Part shown: one piece after another, positions 34,101-43,465 of the stretch | Numbering within the stretch: position 1 is the stretch's first letter | How the letters are laid out: each line of letters begins with the position of its first letter | The notes under the pieces: generated by a model | Told to the model about the DNA's origin: nothing | What the model saw: the letters and a program-made list of their open reading frames with translations, nothing else | Database searches by the model: none | Made by a program: the position numbers and the translations under genes | Assembly: GCA_016192845.1 (NCBI GenBank) | Contig: JACPTI010000130.1 | Coordinates: 1 to 48,108, forward strand | Direction: 5' to 3' | Length of the DNA stretch: 48,108 nt | DNA from: Acidobacteriota bacterium | GTDB lineage: Bacteria > Acidobacteriota > Vicinamibacteria > Vicinamibacterales > UBA2999

Positions 34101-35130
34101 GACAGTCATCGTGCAGGTGGCAGCGGACCCAGTGCCCCGGCGCCGCCTGGATGAGCGGAGGCTCGTTGTCCGGACACGGCTCGAACCGCTCGGGACAGCG
34201 GGTGGTGAACTTGCAGCCGGGTGGCAGAAGATGGATATCGGGCACCGCTCCTGGAATGGTCGTGAGGCGCCTGGTCCGTTCGCCGTTGACGCGCGGCAGC
34301 GACGCAAGGAGCCCACGCGTGTAGGGGTGCAGCGGGTTGTGGAACAGCTCGCGGACCGGCGCGATCTCCTGGATCTTACCGCCGTACATCACCGCGACCC
34401 GGTCGCACGTCTCGGCCACGACGGCGAGGTTGTGCGTGATGAGCAGGATGGCGCCGGCCTCATGGCGCGCTTTCATCTCGAGCATCAGATCGAGAATCTG
34501 CGCCTGGATCGTGACGTCGAGCGCTGTAGTGGGCTCGTCGGCAATCAGCAGCGCGGGGTTCAGCGCGAGCGCGATGGCGATCATGACGCGCTGGCGCATA
34601 CCGCCCGAGAGTTCGTGCGGGTACTGGTTCATCCGCGTTGGCGCGTCCGGAATGCCGACCTCGGTGAGCATCTGGATCGCCCGCGCCCGCGCGTCCTCGC
34701 GCCGCACGTCGGACTGGTGCGCGACGATGACCTCCATCACCTGGCTCCCGATGGTGAACACCGGGTTCAGGGAGGTCATCGGCTCCTGGAAGATCATGCT
34801 GATCTCCCGCCCGCGCACCTTCCGGATCTCCTCCCACGGCAGCGCCAGCAGGTCGCGCCCGCCAAACCAGATTTCGCCGCCGACGATGCGCCCCGGCGGG
34901 TCGGGCACCAGCCGCAGGATGCTCAGCGCCGTGACGCTCTTGCCCGATCCCGACTCGCCGACGAGCCCGAGCACTTCGCCCGGCATGATGTCGAGGTCGA
35001 CGCCGTCGACCGCTTTCGCAACGCCCGCCTCCGTGTAGAAGGACGTCCGCAGCCCGCGAATCTGCAGGAGGGGTGTGACCGTCGTCGACGGTGTGTCTGC
35101 GGCGCGAGGGGTCGTGGTCGGGCTAGTCAT
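34072..35130 (-). CDS. Peptide ABC transporter ATP-binding protein, OppD type
   Basis: The 352-residue product from ATG 35130 has Walker A GESGSGKSVTA, IFQEPMTSLNPVFTIGSQV, signature LSGGMRQRVMIAIAL, Walker B LLIADEPTTALD, the switch His in LLITHNLAV, and the C-terminal cysteine cluster (CKFTTRCPERFEPC). It is the second ATPase of the heterodimer with the OppF-type protein. Five bases separate it from the permease upstream. Confidence 0.93.
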   Translation of the reverse strand: MTSPTTTPRAADTPSTTVTPLLQIRGLRTSFYTEAGVAKAVDGVDLDIMPGEVLGLVGESGSGKSVTALSILRLVPDPPGRIVGGEIWFGGRDLLALPWEEIRKVRGREISMIFQEPMTSLNPVFTIGSQVMEVIVAHQSDVRREDARARAIQMLTEVGIPDAPTRMNQYPHELSGGMRQRVMIAIALALNPALLIADEPTTALDVTIQAQILDLMLEMKARHEAGAILLITHNLAVVAETCDRVAVMYGGKIQEIAPVRELFHNPLHPYTRGLLASLPRVNGERTRRLTTIPGAVPDIHLLPPGCKFTTRCPERFEPCPDNEPPLIQAAPGHWVRCHLHDDCHGYFGRRHS

Positions 35131-35135
35131 GTGTG

Positions 35136-36269
35136 CTACCGCAGGCGCGAGTACTCGCGCGGGTCGAACGCCTCGCGTACCGCCTCGCCGATGAACACCA
35201 CGAGCAGCAGCGTGGCGAAGAGGACGCCGAGCGGGAAGAACACCAGCCACCACTTGGTGAGGTTCTCCATCCCCTGCCCAATCAGCTCACCCCAGCTCGG
35301 CGTCGGCGCCGGCAGGCCGAACCCCAGGAAGTCGAGCGCGACGAGCGCCGTAATGTTCGCGACGATCGTGAACGGCGCGAACGAGACGACCGGCGTCAGC
35401 GAGTTCGGGAGAATGTGCCTGACCATGATCGCGAAGTCGGAGACGCCGGTGACGATCGCAGCCGCAACGTAATCCTTGGCCTTCTCGCGATAGAACTCGC
35501 CGCGCACGTAATACGTGATGCCGACCCACTCGAAAATGGCGAGGATGGTGATAAGCAGCCAGAACGACGGCTGGGCGACGAGATTGCGCCCGGGAATATA
35601 CACCGGCACCACGATCGAGCTGACGATGATGATCGTGTAGAGGAAGGGCAGCGACGACCAGATCTCAATCAGTCGCTGTCCGAGGATGTCGAGCTTTCCG
35701 CCGATGTATCCGAGGAAGGCGCCGACGAGCACGCCGACCGCATCCGCAAACACGAGCACCAGCACCGCAAACGTCAGCGAGACGTTGAAGCCGTAGGCGA
35801 GCCGCGCGAAGACGTCGCGGCCCCGGTCGTCGGTGCCAAAGATGTGCGGCCACTGCGGCGGATGTGGCGGAAAGCCGGGCAGGTCGAGGAGCGACTCGGT
35901 CGGGCTGTACGGATACGGCGGCATCAGCACCCAATTTCTGCGCCCCTCGCGCTCGAACTGCTCGCGCATCCGCCGGTAATCGGGCTCGCCAATCGCGTCG
36001 AAGCCGAACGTCGACGCGCCGTAGAAGCTCGCGATGGGAAAGTAGTACTCGCCATCGTAGCGGATGATTAGCGCGCGATTGTTGACGAGCAGCGGGAGCG
36101 CAAACGAGAACAGGTACCCCGACAGCAGCAGCAGGAACGAGTAGTAGCCGCGCCTCAACCGCCGGAACTTGCGCACGCGGCGTCTGGTAATCGACTCTGA
36201 GGGCGGCGGCGCCGCCTCGAGCGGGTGGGCTAGGCTCTCAAGCTCGGTGGCGGCAATCGCGGGTTTCAT
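35136..36269 (-). CDS. Peptide ABC transporter permease, YejE/OppC type
   Basis: The 377-residue product has an N-terminal helix (YYSFLLLLSGYLFSFALPLL), a large periplasmic insert rich in Tyr/Pro (FPIASFYGASTFGFDAIGEP and WPHIFGTDDRGRDVFARL), then the five-helix permease core ending FIGEAVREAFDPREY. The long insert is the mark of YejE-like permeases (microcin C/oligopeptide importer). It overlaps the YejB-like gene by four bases. Confidence 0.92.
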   Translation of the reverse strand: MKPAIAATELESLAHPLEAAPPPSESITRRRVRKFRRLRRGYYSFLLLLSGYLFSFALPLLVNNRALIIRYDGEYYFPIASFYGASTFGFDAIGEPDYRRMREQFEREGRRNWVLMPPYPYSPTESLLDLPGFPPHPPQWPHIFGTDDRGRDVFARLAYGFNVSLTFAVLVLVFADAVGVLVGAFLGYIGGKLDILGQRLIEIWSSLPFLYTIIIVSSIVVPVYIPGRNLVAQPSFWLLITILAIFEWVGITYYVRGEFYREKAKDYVAAAIVTGVSDFAIMVRHILPNSLTPVVSFAPFTIVANITALVALDFLGFGLPAPTPSWGELIGQGMENLTKWWLVFFPLGVLFATLLLVVFIGEAVREAFDPREYSRLR

Positions 36270-37294
36270 CGGAACCGGATCCGGGGATCGACAACCACGT
36301 AGATCACGTCCGAGATGATGTTGCCGATCAACATCAGCAGGCTCGAGATGACCAGAATCCCGAGAGCGACCGGATAGTCGCGCTGCAGGATCGACGTGTA
36401 CCCGAGATATCCCATGCCGTCGATGTTGAACACGCGCTCGATCAGGAACGATCCCGCCAGGATCAGGCTGAACACGTGCCCAAGGCCGGTCGCTATCGGG
36501 ATGAGCGAGTTCCGGAGCGCATGCACGAAGATGACGCGCCGCTCCCCGAGCCCCTTCGCGAATGCCGTCCGTACGTAATCCTGGCCGAGGTTTTCCATCA
36601 GCGAGTTCTTGGTCAGGATGGTGAGCGTGGCGAACGAGCCGACCATGTAGCAGACCACGGGCAGGAACATGTGCTCGATCTGCGCGCTCACCTTTTCAAC
36701 GAACGTCAGATACTCCCAGTTCTCGGGACGGAAGCCGCCAAGAGGGAAGACGCTCCAGAACGTGCCGCCGCCGAACAGCACCAGCAGCACCGTCCCGAGT
36801 GCCCAGCCCGGCACCGAATATCCCAGAAAGACGACGAAGCTGCTGAAGAAGTCGAATTTGGACCGATGCAGCACAGCCTTGAAGACGCCGAGCGGCACGC
36901 ACACGAGGTAACTCAGGACGAAGCCGGTGAGACCGAGAAAGATCGAGACCGGGAACCGCGACTTGATCACGTCCCAGACCGGATCCTGGTACGTATAGGA
37001 GCGCCCGAGATCGAGGTGCAGCACATTCCACAGCCAGGTGGCGTACCGGATGTGCACAGGCTTGTCGAACCCATAGAACCGGCGCATCTCCTCGAGCGCT
37101 TCGGGCGGAATCTCCGTGCCAAACTGGCCGAGAGAGGCGCCGCCCGCCTCCTGCGCCATCGCCATCTTGTAGGCCATGATCTGGCGCTCGATCGGCCCCC
37201 CAGGCACGAAGTGCATGATGAGGAATGCCGCGAGCGTGATGCCGATGAACGTCGGGACGATGAGCAGAAGGCGGCGGACGAAGTACCCCGTCAT
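36266..37294 (-). CDS. Peptide ABC transporter permease, YejB/OppB type
   Basis: The 342-residue product begins MTGYFVRRLLLIVPTFIGIT and has the MHFVPGGPIERQI loop, the PEALEEMRRFYGFDKPVHIR segment and the EAA loop near the C-terminus (VRTAFAKGLGERRVIFVHAL). With the YejE-like protein it forms the membrane channel. It follows the binding-protein gene after six bases. Confidence 0.93.
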   Translation of the reverse strand: MTGYFVRRLLLIVPTFIGITLAAFLIMHFVPGGPIERQIMAYKMAMAQEAGGASLGQFGTEIPPEALEEMRRFYGFDKPVHIRYATWLWNVLHLDLGRSYTYQDPVWDVIKSRFPVSIFLGLTGFVLSYLVCVPLGVFKAVLHRSKFDFFSSFVVFLGYSVPGWALGTVLLVLFGGGTFWSVFPLGGFRPENWEYLTFVEKVSAQIEHMFLPVVCYMVGSFATLTILTKNSLMENLGQDYVRTAFAKGLGERRVIFVHALRNSLIPIATGLGHVFSLILAGSFLIERVFNIDGMGYLGYTSILQRDYPVALGILVISSLLMLIGNIISDVIYVVVDPRIRFR

Positions 37295-37300
37295 CGCGGT

Positions 37301-39268
37301 TCAGCGCGTCGCGATCGGATTTTGCTGCTCCTCCACTTTCGCGAACTCGAGCCAGTAGCGATCATCTGAGGCGCCGACAGCGAGCTTCTTCGACGGATCC
37401 TTGAGCGACGCCTGGAGCTCATTGTTCTTCTGCGGGTCGAACCACCAGAGGCCGACGGCGTCGCGATAGTCCCCAACACGGGTAAACACACCGTTCGGAT
37501 AGCCGAATTTGTTCCAGAAAACGACGCGCTGATAGGGAGCGTACCACTCCAGCAGGTAGTGATGAGCGGCCGACACGATCCCATCCAGCTCCCGTAGGAG
37601 AGCGGCGCGCTTCTTCACGTCGAACTCGAGGTTGTACGCCTCGATCAGCTTGTCGACGCGTGGCTCTTTGAACCCGGTGATGTTCGTCGACGCTTTCTGG
37701 TCAGCCTGCGCCGAGTGGAAGAACTGCTCCGGCAGCGGGAACGGTCCCCCACCCCCGTAGCCGACCGAAAACATCCCGAACTGCTGCTCATCGAGCAGCT
37801 TGAAGGCTGTCTCGGGCGTGACGTACCGCAGGTTCAGCGTGATGCCGACCTTGCGGAGATCCTCCTGATAGATCGTCAGGAACCGCTCCGATGCCTGACT
37901 GTAGTACAGCAGCTCGAGCACCAGCGGGGCGCCGTTCCGCACCAGCAGGCCTTGTGCGTTGCGGTCCTTCCATCCGGCCTCCGTCAGCAGCCGCACGGCA
38001 GTCTGCGGATCGAACCGGATCTTCTCGTTGTTCGGGTTCTCGTAGATTGTGCCGGGGTACATCGAATCCATCGGCAGATACTCGCTGTACGTCAACTTCT
38101 CGATCATCAGCTCGCGGTTAAACAGATGCCGGAGCGCCTTCCGTAGCCGGATATCGTCGTACGGCGCGCGGCGCGTGTTGAACGCAATCCCCTGAATGCT
38201 GTTCGGCGCGTGATTCCACACCTTGCGTTTCTGGAGCTGTCCATTCTGGATGCGGTCGAAGTTCAGTTCCTCGACCCACATCTGCGCGCGATTGACGACG
38301 TAGTAGTCGAGGTCTCCCCGTTTGACCATCTCGAACTCGAGATTGCGATCGCGCACGACGATCTCGCGGATCTCGTCGAAATTGCCGGTGCCGATGTTGC
38401 GACGATAGTTATCGGCCCAATAGTCGTTGCGGCGCCGGATGCGAATCGATCGCCCTTTATCGACGTCGGCCGGCGTGATCAGGTACTCGCCCGTGCCCGG
38501 CAGCATCTTGTCGTTGTATTCGCGGATGTAGCGCGCGCCGTCGATCCCCTTGAGGACGTGCGCCGGATAGATGGGCAATCCCGACAGGTAATAGAGCGCG
38601 GTCCAGGCCGGTTCCTTCGCCCGGAACCGCACGATGTACTTGCTCTCGGCGACCGGCTGCTCGTAGTTCGAAAACAGCGCGTTGCGCAGCGGGTCCTGAA
38701 CGGTCTTGTCGACCATCAGCCGCCAGCTCGCGATGACGTCCTCGCTGGTGACCGGCATGCCGTCGCTGAACCGCGCATTCGGATCCAGCCGGAAGCGGTA
38801 GGTGAGGCGGTCCGGTGAGATCTGCCAGTGCGTGGCGACGGCGGGAATGTACTCGAGCGTCACCGGGTGCAGCCCGAGCAGGCTCTCGTACACGAGCCCG
38901 TGGACCATGGCATTCCACACTGAAAGGTTCGGGCCGATGTAGCGCAGCGTGGCCGGGAAATCGGTCATTGCCTCGCGGAAGATGCCCCCTTTGACAGCGC
39001 GGGGGTCGCCGATGAGGTCGAAGTCCGTGTTCGTCTCCCACTCCTCGCCGGTAAACCCGCGGCCGCCCTGCTCAGCCGGCACTGCCGGATCGGCCCCGCT
39101 GTCCGGATTCGGGAACACCGGGTAATCGTTCTTGTCCAGTGACACCTGCCGGCCATCGGTCCCGCCGGCGGCAGGGGTTTGCTGCTCGCTTTCAGGACGG
39201 CCGCCGCCACACGCGACGGACAGCGCAAGGACGAGCGAGAGGATGGCTGAATGAGCGATCGCGCGCAT
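37301..39268 (-). CDS. Extracellular oligopeptide-binding lipoprotein (SBP family 5)
   Basis: The product of about 655 residues from ATG 39268 has AAGGTG at the right distance (an in-frame GTG at 39277 is possible) and a lipoprotein signal (ILSLVLALSVACGGG, Cys at the lipobox). Its family 5 body includes FLTIYQEDLRKVGITLNLRY and WWFDPQKNNELQASLKDPS, as in YejA-like proteins. It is the first gene of the five-gene importer. It is paralogous to the lone binding protein at 24843-26666. Confidence 0.93.
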   Translation of the reverse strand: MRAIAHSAILSLVLALSVACGGGRPESEQQTPAAGGTDGRQVSLDKNDYPVFPNPDSGADPAVPAEQGGRGFTGEEWETNTDFDLIGDPRAVKGGIFREAMTDFPATLRYIGPNLSVWNAMVHGLVYESLLGLHPVTLEYIPAVATHWQISPDRLTYRFRLDPNARFSDGMPVTSEDVIASWRLMVDKTVQDPLRNALFSNYEQPVAESKYIVRFRAKEPAWTALYYLSGLPIYPAHVLKGIDGARYIREYNDKMLPGTGEYLITPADVDKGRSIRIRRRNDYWADNYRRNIGTGNFDEIREIVVRDRNLEFEMVKRGDLDYYVVNRAQMWVEELNFDRIQNGQLQKRKVWNHAPNSIQGIAFNTRRAPYDDIRLRKALRHLFNRELMIEKLTYSEYLPMDSMYPGTIYENPNNEKIRFDPQTAVRLLTEAGWKDRNAQGLLVRNGAPLVLELLYYSQASERFLTIYQEDLRKVGITLNLRYVTPETAFKLLDEQQFGMFSVGYGGGGPFPLPEQFFHSAQADQKASTNITGFKEPRVDKLIEAYNLEFDVKKRAALLRELDGIVSAAHHYLLEWYAPYQRVVFWNKFGYPNGVFTRVGDYRDAVGLWWFDPQKNNELQASLKDPSKKLAVGASDDRYWLEFAKVEEQQNPIATR

Positions 39269-39292
39269 CGGATGCACCTTTCGGAATCTCAG

Positions 39293-39342
39293 GGCCGGCT
39301 AAAGCCGGCCGCCACGTACGTAGTGTCCGGCTTCAGCCGGAC
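39293..39342. repeat. Two REP-like hairpins upstream of the peptide importer operon
   Basis: GGCCGGCT-aa-AGCCGGCC (39293-39310) and GTCCGGCT-tc-AGCCGGAC (39325-39342), two perfect 8-bp stems. They lie in the 128-base gap between the acyl-CoA synthetase stop and the binding-protein start, both minus strand. They may end the upstream transcript. Confidence 0.75.
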
Positions 39343-39396
39343 CGTCCTTGTATCGCGGCCCCGGCAATAGTAAGCCTGATTGATACAAAACCCATG

Positions 39397-41361
39397 CTAA
39401 CGCCGCACGGCCTGAATCTCCTCCACCGCCTGCGGGTTTTCGAGCGACGAGAGGTCGCCGGGATCCTCGTGGAGATAGGCCGCCCGGATGACGCGCCGCA
39501 TCACCTTCGCGTTGCGCGTCTTCGGCAACTCCCGGACGAACTCGATCCCCTCCGGCCGCAGCGGCTTGCCGAGCCGCGTCGCCACGAGCGCCTTGAGCTC
39601 CTCCGCCAGGCCCGGCCGCGGCGCGTGCTCCGGCCGCAGCACGCAGAAGCAGACGAGCGCCTGGCCTTTGGTGGCGTCCGGGACGCCGATCGCGGCCGCT
39701 TCGATCACGGCGGGATGCTCCACGAGGACCGACTCGACTTCCGCGGGACCGAGCCGCTTGCCGGCAATCTTGATGGTGTCGTCGGACCGGCCGAGGATGT
39801 ACCAGAGCCCGTCCTCGTCGATCGCGGCCCAGTCGCCGTGCACCCAGACGCCGGGGAAGCGCGACCAGTAGGTCTGCTCGTAGCGCTCCGGGTCGCGCCA
39901 GAAGCCGCGCGTCATTCCGATCCAGGGCGCCCGCACGACCAGCTCTCCAACCTGGTTGCGGACCGGATGCCCCTGCTCGTCGACCACGTCGGCCGCGATG
40001 CCCGGCGGCGGACCGGCGAATGAACACGGCTTGATGGGCGTGAGCACGTTGCCCGACACGAGCCCTCCGGAGACCTCCGTGCCGCCCGAGTAGTTGATGA
40101 TCGGCACGCGCCGGCCGCCGACGGTCTCGAACAGCCAGCGCCACGATTCCGGGTTCCACGGCTCGCCGGTGGAGCCGAGGATCCGCAGCGACGAGAGGTC
40201 GTGGGCGCGGACGGGCGCCTCGCCGTGGCGCATCAGCCCGCGGACGAGCGTCGGCGACACGCCGAGGACACTCACACGGTGACGCGCAACGAGCGCCCAC
40301 ACGCGGTCCGGCCCCGGATGATCCAGCGCGCCGTCGTAAATCACCATCGTTCCGGCCAGGAGCGTCATGCCGAAGACTTCCCACGGCCCCATCATCCAGC
40401 CCATGTCGGTGATCCAGAACATGGTGTCGGTGTCGCGTACGTCGAGGCAGTGGGCGAGGTCCTGCGCCGCCTTGACCGGAAACCCGCAGTGCGTGTGGAC
40501 GGCGCCCTTGGGGCGGCCCGTCGTTCCCGACGTGTAAATGATCATGAGCGGATCTTCGGCGTCAGTGCGGACGGTCTCACACGCGTCGGACTGGCGGCCC
40601 ACGAGATCGGGCCACCGGTCGTCGCGACCGCGCACGAGCGGCACGTCGATGCCGAGGCGCGGGACGACTACCATGCGTCGGATCGACGGCGCGGCGGCCG
40701 CCGCCTCGTCGGCGACCGCCTTCATCGGGACCACCTGGCCGCGGCGGCGCACGCCGTCGGCCGTGACGAGCAGCGCCGCCTCCGCGTCGCCGGCGCGCGA
40801 GGCGACCGCGTCGGCGCCGTAGCCGGAGAAGAGCGGGAGGATCACGGCTCCGATCTTGACCGCCGCGAAGAACGCCACGATTAGCTCGGGGCACATCGGC
40901 ATGAAGAGCGCCACGCGGTCGCCCTGCCGTATCCCGAGCTCGCGAAACGCGTTCGCGCAGCGATTCACGTCGCGGTGGAGCTCGCTGTAGGTCAGGATTC
41001 GCGTCTCGCCCTCTTCGCCTTCCCACCGCACGGCGGCTCTCTCCGCGACCGGCGTACCCATCCACTTGTCGAGGCAGTTATGGACGATGTTGAGGCGGCC
41101 GCCGACGCACCAGCGCGGCCAGGCGATGCCGCGCGACAGATCGAGGACGTCGCGGTACGGCTCGTAGAACTCGATCCCGAGGTCGTCGAGCACCGCGGGC
41201 CAGAACCAGCGCGGCTCGTCAACCGACCGGCGCAGCAGGTCGTCGAGGCCGGCAAGGCGATGGCGGGCGATGAAGGCGGCAAGGCGGCTGCGATCGCGGT
41301 ACTCGGGCGTCGGACGCCAGGCGACCTCGCCGCCGAACGCGAAATCGGACATCATTCCCAT
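39397..41361 (-). CDS. AMP-forming acyl-CoA synthetase (acetyl-CoA synthetase-like)
   Basis: The 654-residue product from ATG 41361 matches the length of acetyl-CoA synthetases. It has an N-terminal cap (FYEPYRDVLDLSRGIAWPRW), the P-loop YTSGTTGRPKGAVHTH, the adenylation motifs and the C-terminal catalytic Lys in KTRNAKVMRRVIR. It activates a carboxylic acid with ATP and CoA. The substrate may be acetate, propionate or acetoacetate; residues of the acyl pocket cannot be assigned by eye. It is divergent from the JAMM peptidase gene. Confidence 0.88.
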   Translation of the reverse strand: MGMMSDFAFGGEVAWRPTPEYRDRSRLAAFIARHRLAGLDDLLRRSVDEPRWFWPAVLDDLGIEFYEPYRDVLDLSRGIAWPRWCVGGRLNIVHNCLDKWMGTPVAERAAVRWEGEEGETRILTYSELHRDVNRCANAFRELGIRQGDRVALFMPMCPELIVAFFAAVKIGAVILPLFSGYGADAVASRAGDAEAALLVTADGVRRRGQVVPMKAVADEAAAAAPSIRRMVVVPRLGIDVPLVRGRDDRWPDLVGRQSDACETVRTDAEDPLMIIYTSGTTGRPKGAVHTHCGFPVKAAQDLAHCLDVRDTDTMFWITDMGWMMGPWEVFGMTLLAGTMVIYDGALDHPGPDRVWALVARHRVSVLGVSPTLVRGLMRHGEAPVRAHDLSSLRILGSTGEPWNPESWRWLFETVGGRRVPIINYSGGTEVSGGLVSGNVLTPIKPCSFAGPPPGIAADVVDEQGHPVRNQVGELVVRAPWIGMTRGFWRDPERYEQTYWSRFPGVWVHGDWAAIDEDGLWYILGRSDDTIKIAGKRLGPAEVESVLVEHPAVIEAAAIGVPDATKGQALVCFCVLRPEHAPRPGLAEELKALVATRLGKPLRPEGIEFVRELPKTRNAKVMRRVIRAAYLHEDPGDLSSLENPQAVEEIQAVRR

Positions 41362-41375
41362 GTTACGTTGATCTT

Positions 41376-41410
41376 GTTCTGCGTTTCGACGTTCACCCCG
41401 AACGCAGAAC
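41376..41410. promoter_or_regulatory. Perfect 10-bp inverted repeat in a divergent promoter region
   Basis: GTTCTGCGTT (41376-41385) and AACGCAGAAC (41401-41410) are exact inverses with a 15-base spacer. It lies between the divergent acyl-CoA synthetase and JAMM peptidase starts. It could be an operator, a leader hairpin or a minimal member of the tandem-heptamer family (compare GTTCTGC units at 45746). Confidence 0.5.
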
Positions 41411-41422
41411 GGGTGCGTCAGG

Positions 41423-41839
41423 ATGCAGATCAGGCAGGCGGCGCTGGACGCGATCCGGGCGCATGCACTGCGCGACAGTCCGCACGAGTGCTGCGGCCTC
41501 CTCATCGGCACCAGCCGCGAAGTGATCGAAGCAGTGGCCACCACGAACGTGGCGGCCGATCCGCTCCGGCGGTTCGAGGTCTCGCCCCCCGAACATCTGG
41601 CCGAAATCAGGCGCTGCCGCGAGGCGCGCGCACCGGGGGAGCCCCCAACTGCCGTGATAGGGGTCTACCATTCGCATCCGCACAGCGGCCCTGAGCCCTC
41701 GCCGACCGACGTCGAGCAGGCGTTCGAGGAGTTCCTCTACGTGATTGCCGGGCCCGTCGACGCCGGATACGCGATGGAGGTCCGCGGCTACCGGCTCAGG
41801 GCCGGGCGGCTTGAGCCCGCCGAGCTGTTCGTGTCCTGA
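41423..41839 (+). CDS. JAMM/MPN+ zinc metallopeptidase (M67 family)
   Basis: The 138-residue product has the full JAMM signature: Glu in SPHECCGLLIG, then GVYHSHPHSGPEPSPTD (H-x-H-P-x7-S-x2-D). The family removes ubiquitin-like modifiers or processes sulfur-carrier proteins (Mec+). No ThiS, MoeB-like or cysteine synthase gene is adjacent, so its substrate is not indicated by context. The 3' end overlaps the convergent glycosyltransferase by 44 bases. Confidence 0.9.
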   Translation: MQIRQAALDAIRAHALRDSPHECCGLLIGTSREVIEAVATTNVAADPLRRFEVSPPEHLAEIRRCREARAPGEPPTAVIGVYHSHPHSGPEPSPTDVEQAFEEFLYVIAGPVDAGYAMEVRGYRLRAGRLEPAELFVS

Positions 41840-43001
41840 AGACGTCCTGGAGCAGCCCTTCGACGCGCGCCAGCACGTCCGGCCAGCGGTATTCCCGTTC
41901 GACGTACGCCAGCCCCTGGCGGCCGAGCGCGTCGCGCCGGTCGGGGTGGTCCAGCAGGTAATCGGCCGCCTCGTCGAACTCGGCGGGGAACATGTAATAG
42001 AGGCCGCCGTTGGCCCGCGTCACCTGTCCCGCCAACACCTTGCACCGGCCGTTCACGAGCGCCGGCACGGCGTGGTTCCATGCCTCCAGCAGCACGATGC
42101 TGAGGCTCTCGTACCACGACGGCACGACGAGCGCCCGGGCGTTGGCGAGCAGCGCCTCGCGCACCTCGTCCGAGACGTATCCGAGCGCGCGGATCTGCGG
42201 GTGGTCGGGGATCTGCATCTTCACCGGCCCGGCGAGCACGAGCGTCACATCCGGACGCGCGGCGGCATAGTGCTGGAAGTTGTCGAGCAGCGCGTCGCAT
42301 CCCTTGTTACGATCGACGCGCCCGAGGTACAGCAGGTAACTCGCCGGAACGCCGAGCGGGTCGAGCGGCGACCGCGGCCTCGGACCGGGCGGCACCGGGT
42401 CGAGTCCGATGCCGGCGACGACCGACAGGCGCGGCGGCCGGTGCGTGCGATCCGAGACGAGCCGTTCTTCTTCGGGCGTCAGGAAAACGAACCCCGCCGG
42501 CTTGTCGAAGAAGTCGGGCAGCACGTCGAGATTGATGGCCGCGTCTTCTTCCGCCGTTGGCAGCAGGACGGCGCGGTCGGCCACGAGCGGCAGCCCGAAA
42601 TAGGACTGGAAGTACCGGTACGTCCAGAAGGCGACCAGATCGAACTCGCGTCCGTGCGCGCGCAGGTACTCGAGCAGGCCCGGCGCATCGGGGCCGTTCT
42701 CGCGGAACCACTCCTCCTGACGCTCGCGCGGTGCGCCCCCCTCGAACACCTCGTCGCTCAGATCCGAGAACACTTTCATGCGCCGCTGGCGGGCGACGGG
42801 GAAGCGGAGCACGGGAACGCCGTTCTCCGCGGCAGGCCCGGGCGGAAACTCGTTCGCCCAGGTGACGTAGTCCTTCGCGCAGGTGGTGAGCACCGTGATG
42901 TCGTGCCGCGGCGACAGTCGCTCGGCCAGCTCGCGGCAGTGCGTCTCGGAGCCGCCGGCGATGGAGGCGCCATACCGCTGGACGACGAACGCGAGCTTCA
43001 T
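41796..43001 (-). CDS. GT4-type glycosyltransferase
   Basis: The 401-residue GT-B protein starts KLAFVVQRYGASIAGGSETH, the N-terminal acceptor-domain glycine loop. The donor domain contains YLGRVDRNKGCDAL and the E-x7-E motif PSWYESLSIVLLEAW. It probably adds a sugar in surface polysaccharide synthesis. It overlaps the small helical gene upstream (ATGA at 42998-43001). An unusual feature is the lack of other polysaccharide genes nearby. Confidence 0.88.
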   Translation of the reverse strand: MKLAFVVQRYGASIAGGSETHCRELAERLSPRHDITVLTTCAKDYVTWANEFPPGPAAENGVPVLRFPVARQRRMKVFSDLSDEVFEGGAPRERQEEWFRENGPDAPGLLEYLRAHGREFDLVAFWTYRYFQSYFGLPLVADRAVLLPTAEEDAAINLDVLPDFFDKPAGFVFLTPEEERLVSDRTHRPPRLSVVAGIGLDPVPPGPRPRSPLDPLGVPASYLLYLGRVDRNKGCDALLDNFQHYAAARPDVTLVLAGPVKMQIPDHPQIRALGYVSDEVREALLANARALVVPSWYESLSIVLLEAWNHAVPALVNGRCKVLAGQVTRANGGLYYMFPAEFDEAADYLLDHPDRRDALGRQGLAYVEREYRWPDVLARVEGLLQDVFRTRTARRAQAARP

Positions 43002-43465
43002 TCCTTCGGAGTGCGCGAGCGCCGCTCGAGTTCGCGGCGGAGCAGCGCGATCTCGACCGCCAGCTCCTGCACGCAGGCAAACAGCACGTGATTCACCCGG
43101 CGCTGCCGTTCGAAGTTGTCGCGGCTGTACTCGTAGAACCAGCGGAGGAGCGGCATGACGAGGCGCCGCTTGATGAAGATGAGCAGCGAGGCGGCGGCGC
43201 GGCCGCGGTGCGACTGATACCGCATGCTGGTGCTCAGGCGCCAGGTGTCGGGTTCGCCGAGCAGGTCGGGAAGGATCAGCCGCGCGGTCTCAGGAGTGCT
43301 CGCAGCGGCGCGCAGCACGGCTTCGACGTCGGCAAACAGCGTCGGATCGTCGAACGCCTGCGGCCCGCCGCTCTCGACCAGCTGCGTGCGGAGCCGTTCG
43401 CGCACGCGGCGATGGAGCTCCGCCATGACCGCATCGACGTCGACTCCGGCGTCACCACCTGCCAA
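42998..43465 (-). CDS. Helical protein associated with glycosyltransferases
   Basis: A 155-residue product from TTG 43465 (ATG 43426 is an alternative; the DVDAVMAELHRRVRERL region before it is conserved in similar proteins I recall). A central segment rich in Arg (RGRAAASLLIFIKRRLVMPL) and a C-terminal coiled coil (NHVLFACVQELAVEIALLRR) suggest a membrane-near adaptor. Related segments occur beside glycosyltransferases and methyltransferases in surface polysaccharide loci. No catalytic motif. It overlaps the PKD gene by 14 bases and the glycosyltransferase by four. Confidence 0.7.
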   Translation of the reverse strand: MAGGDAGVDVDAVMAELHRRVRERLRTQLVESGGPQAFDDPTLFADVEAVLRAAASTPETARLILPDLLGEPDTWRLSTSMRYQSHRGRAAASLLIFIKRRLVMPLLRWFYEYSRDNFERQRRVNHVLFACVQELAVEIALLRRELERRSRTPKE

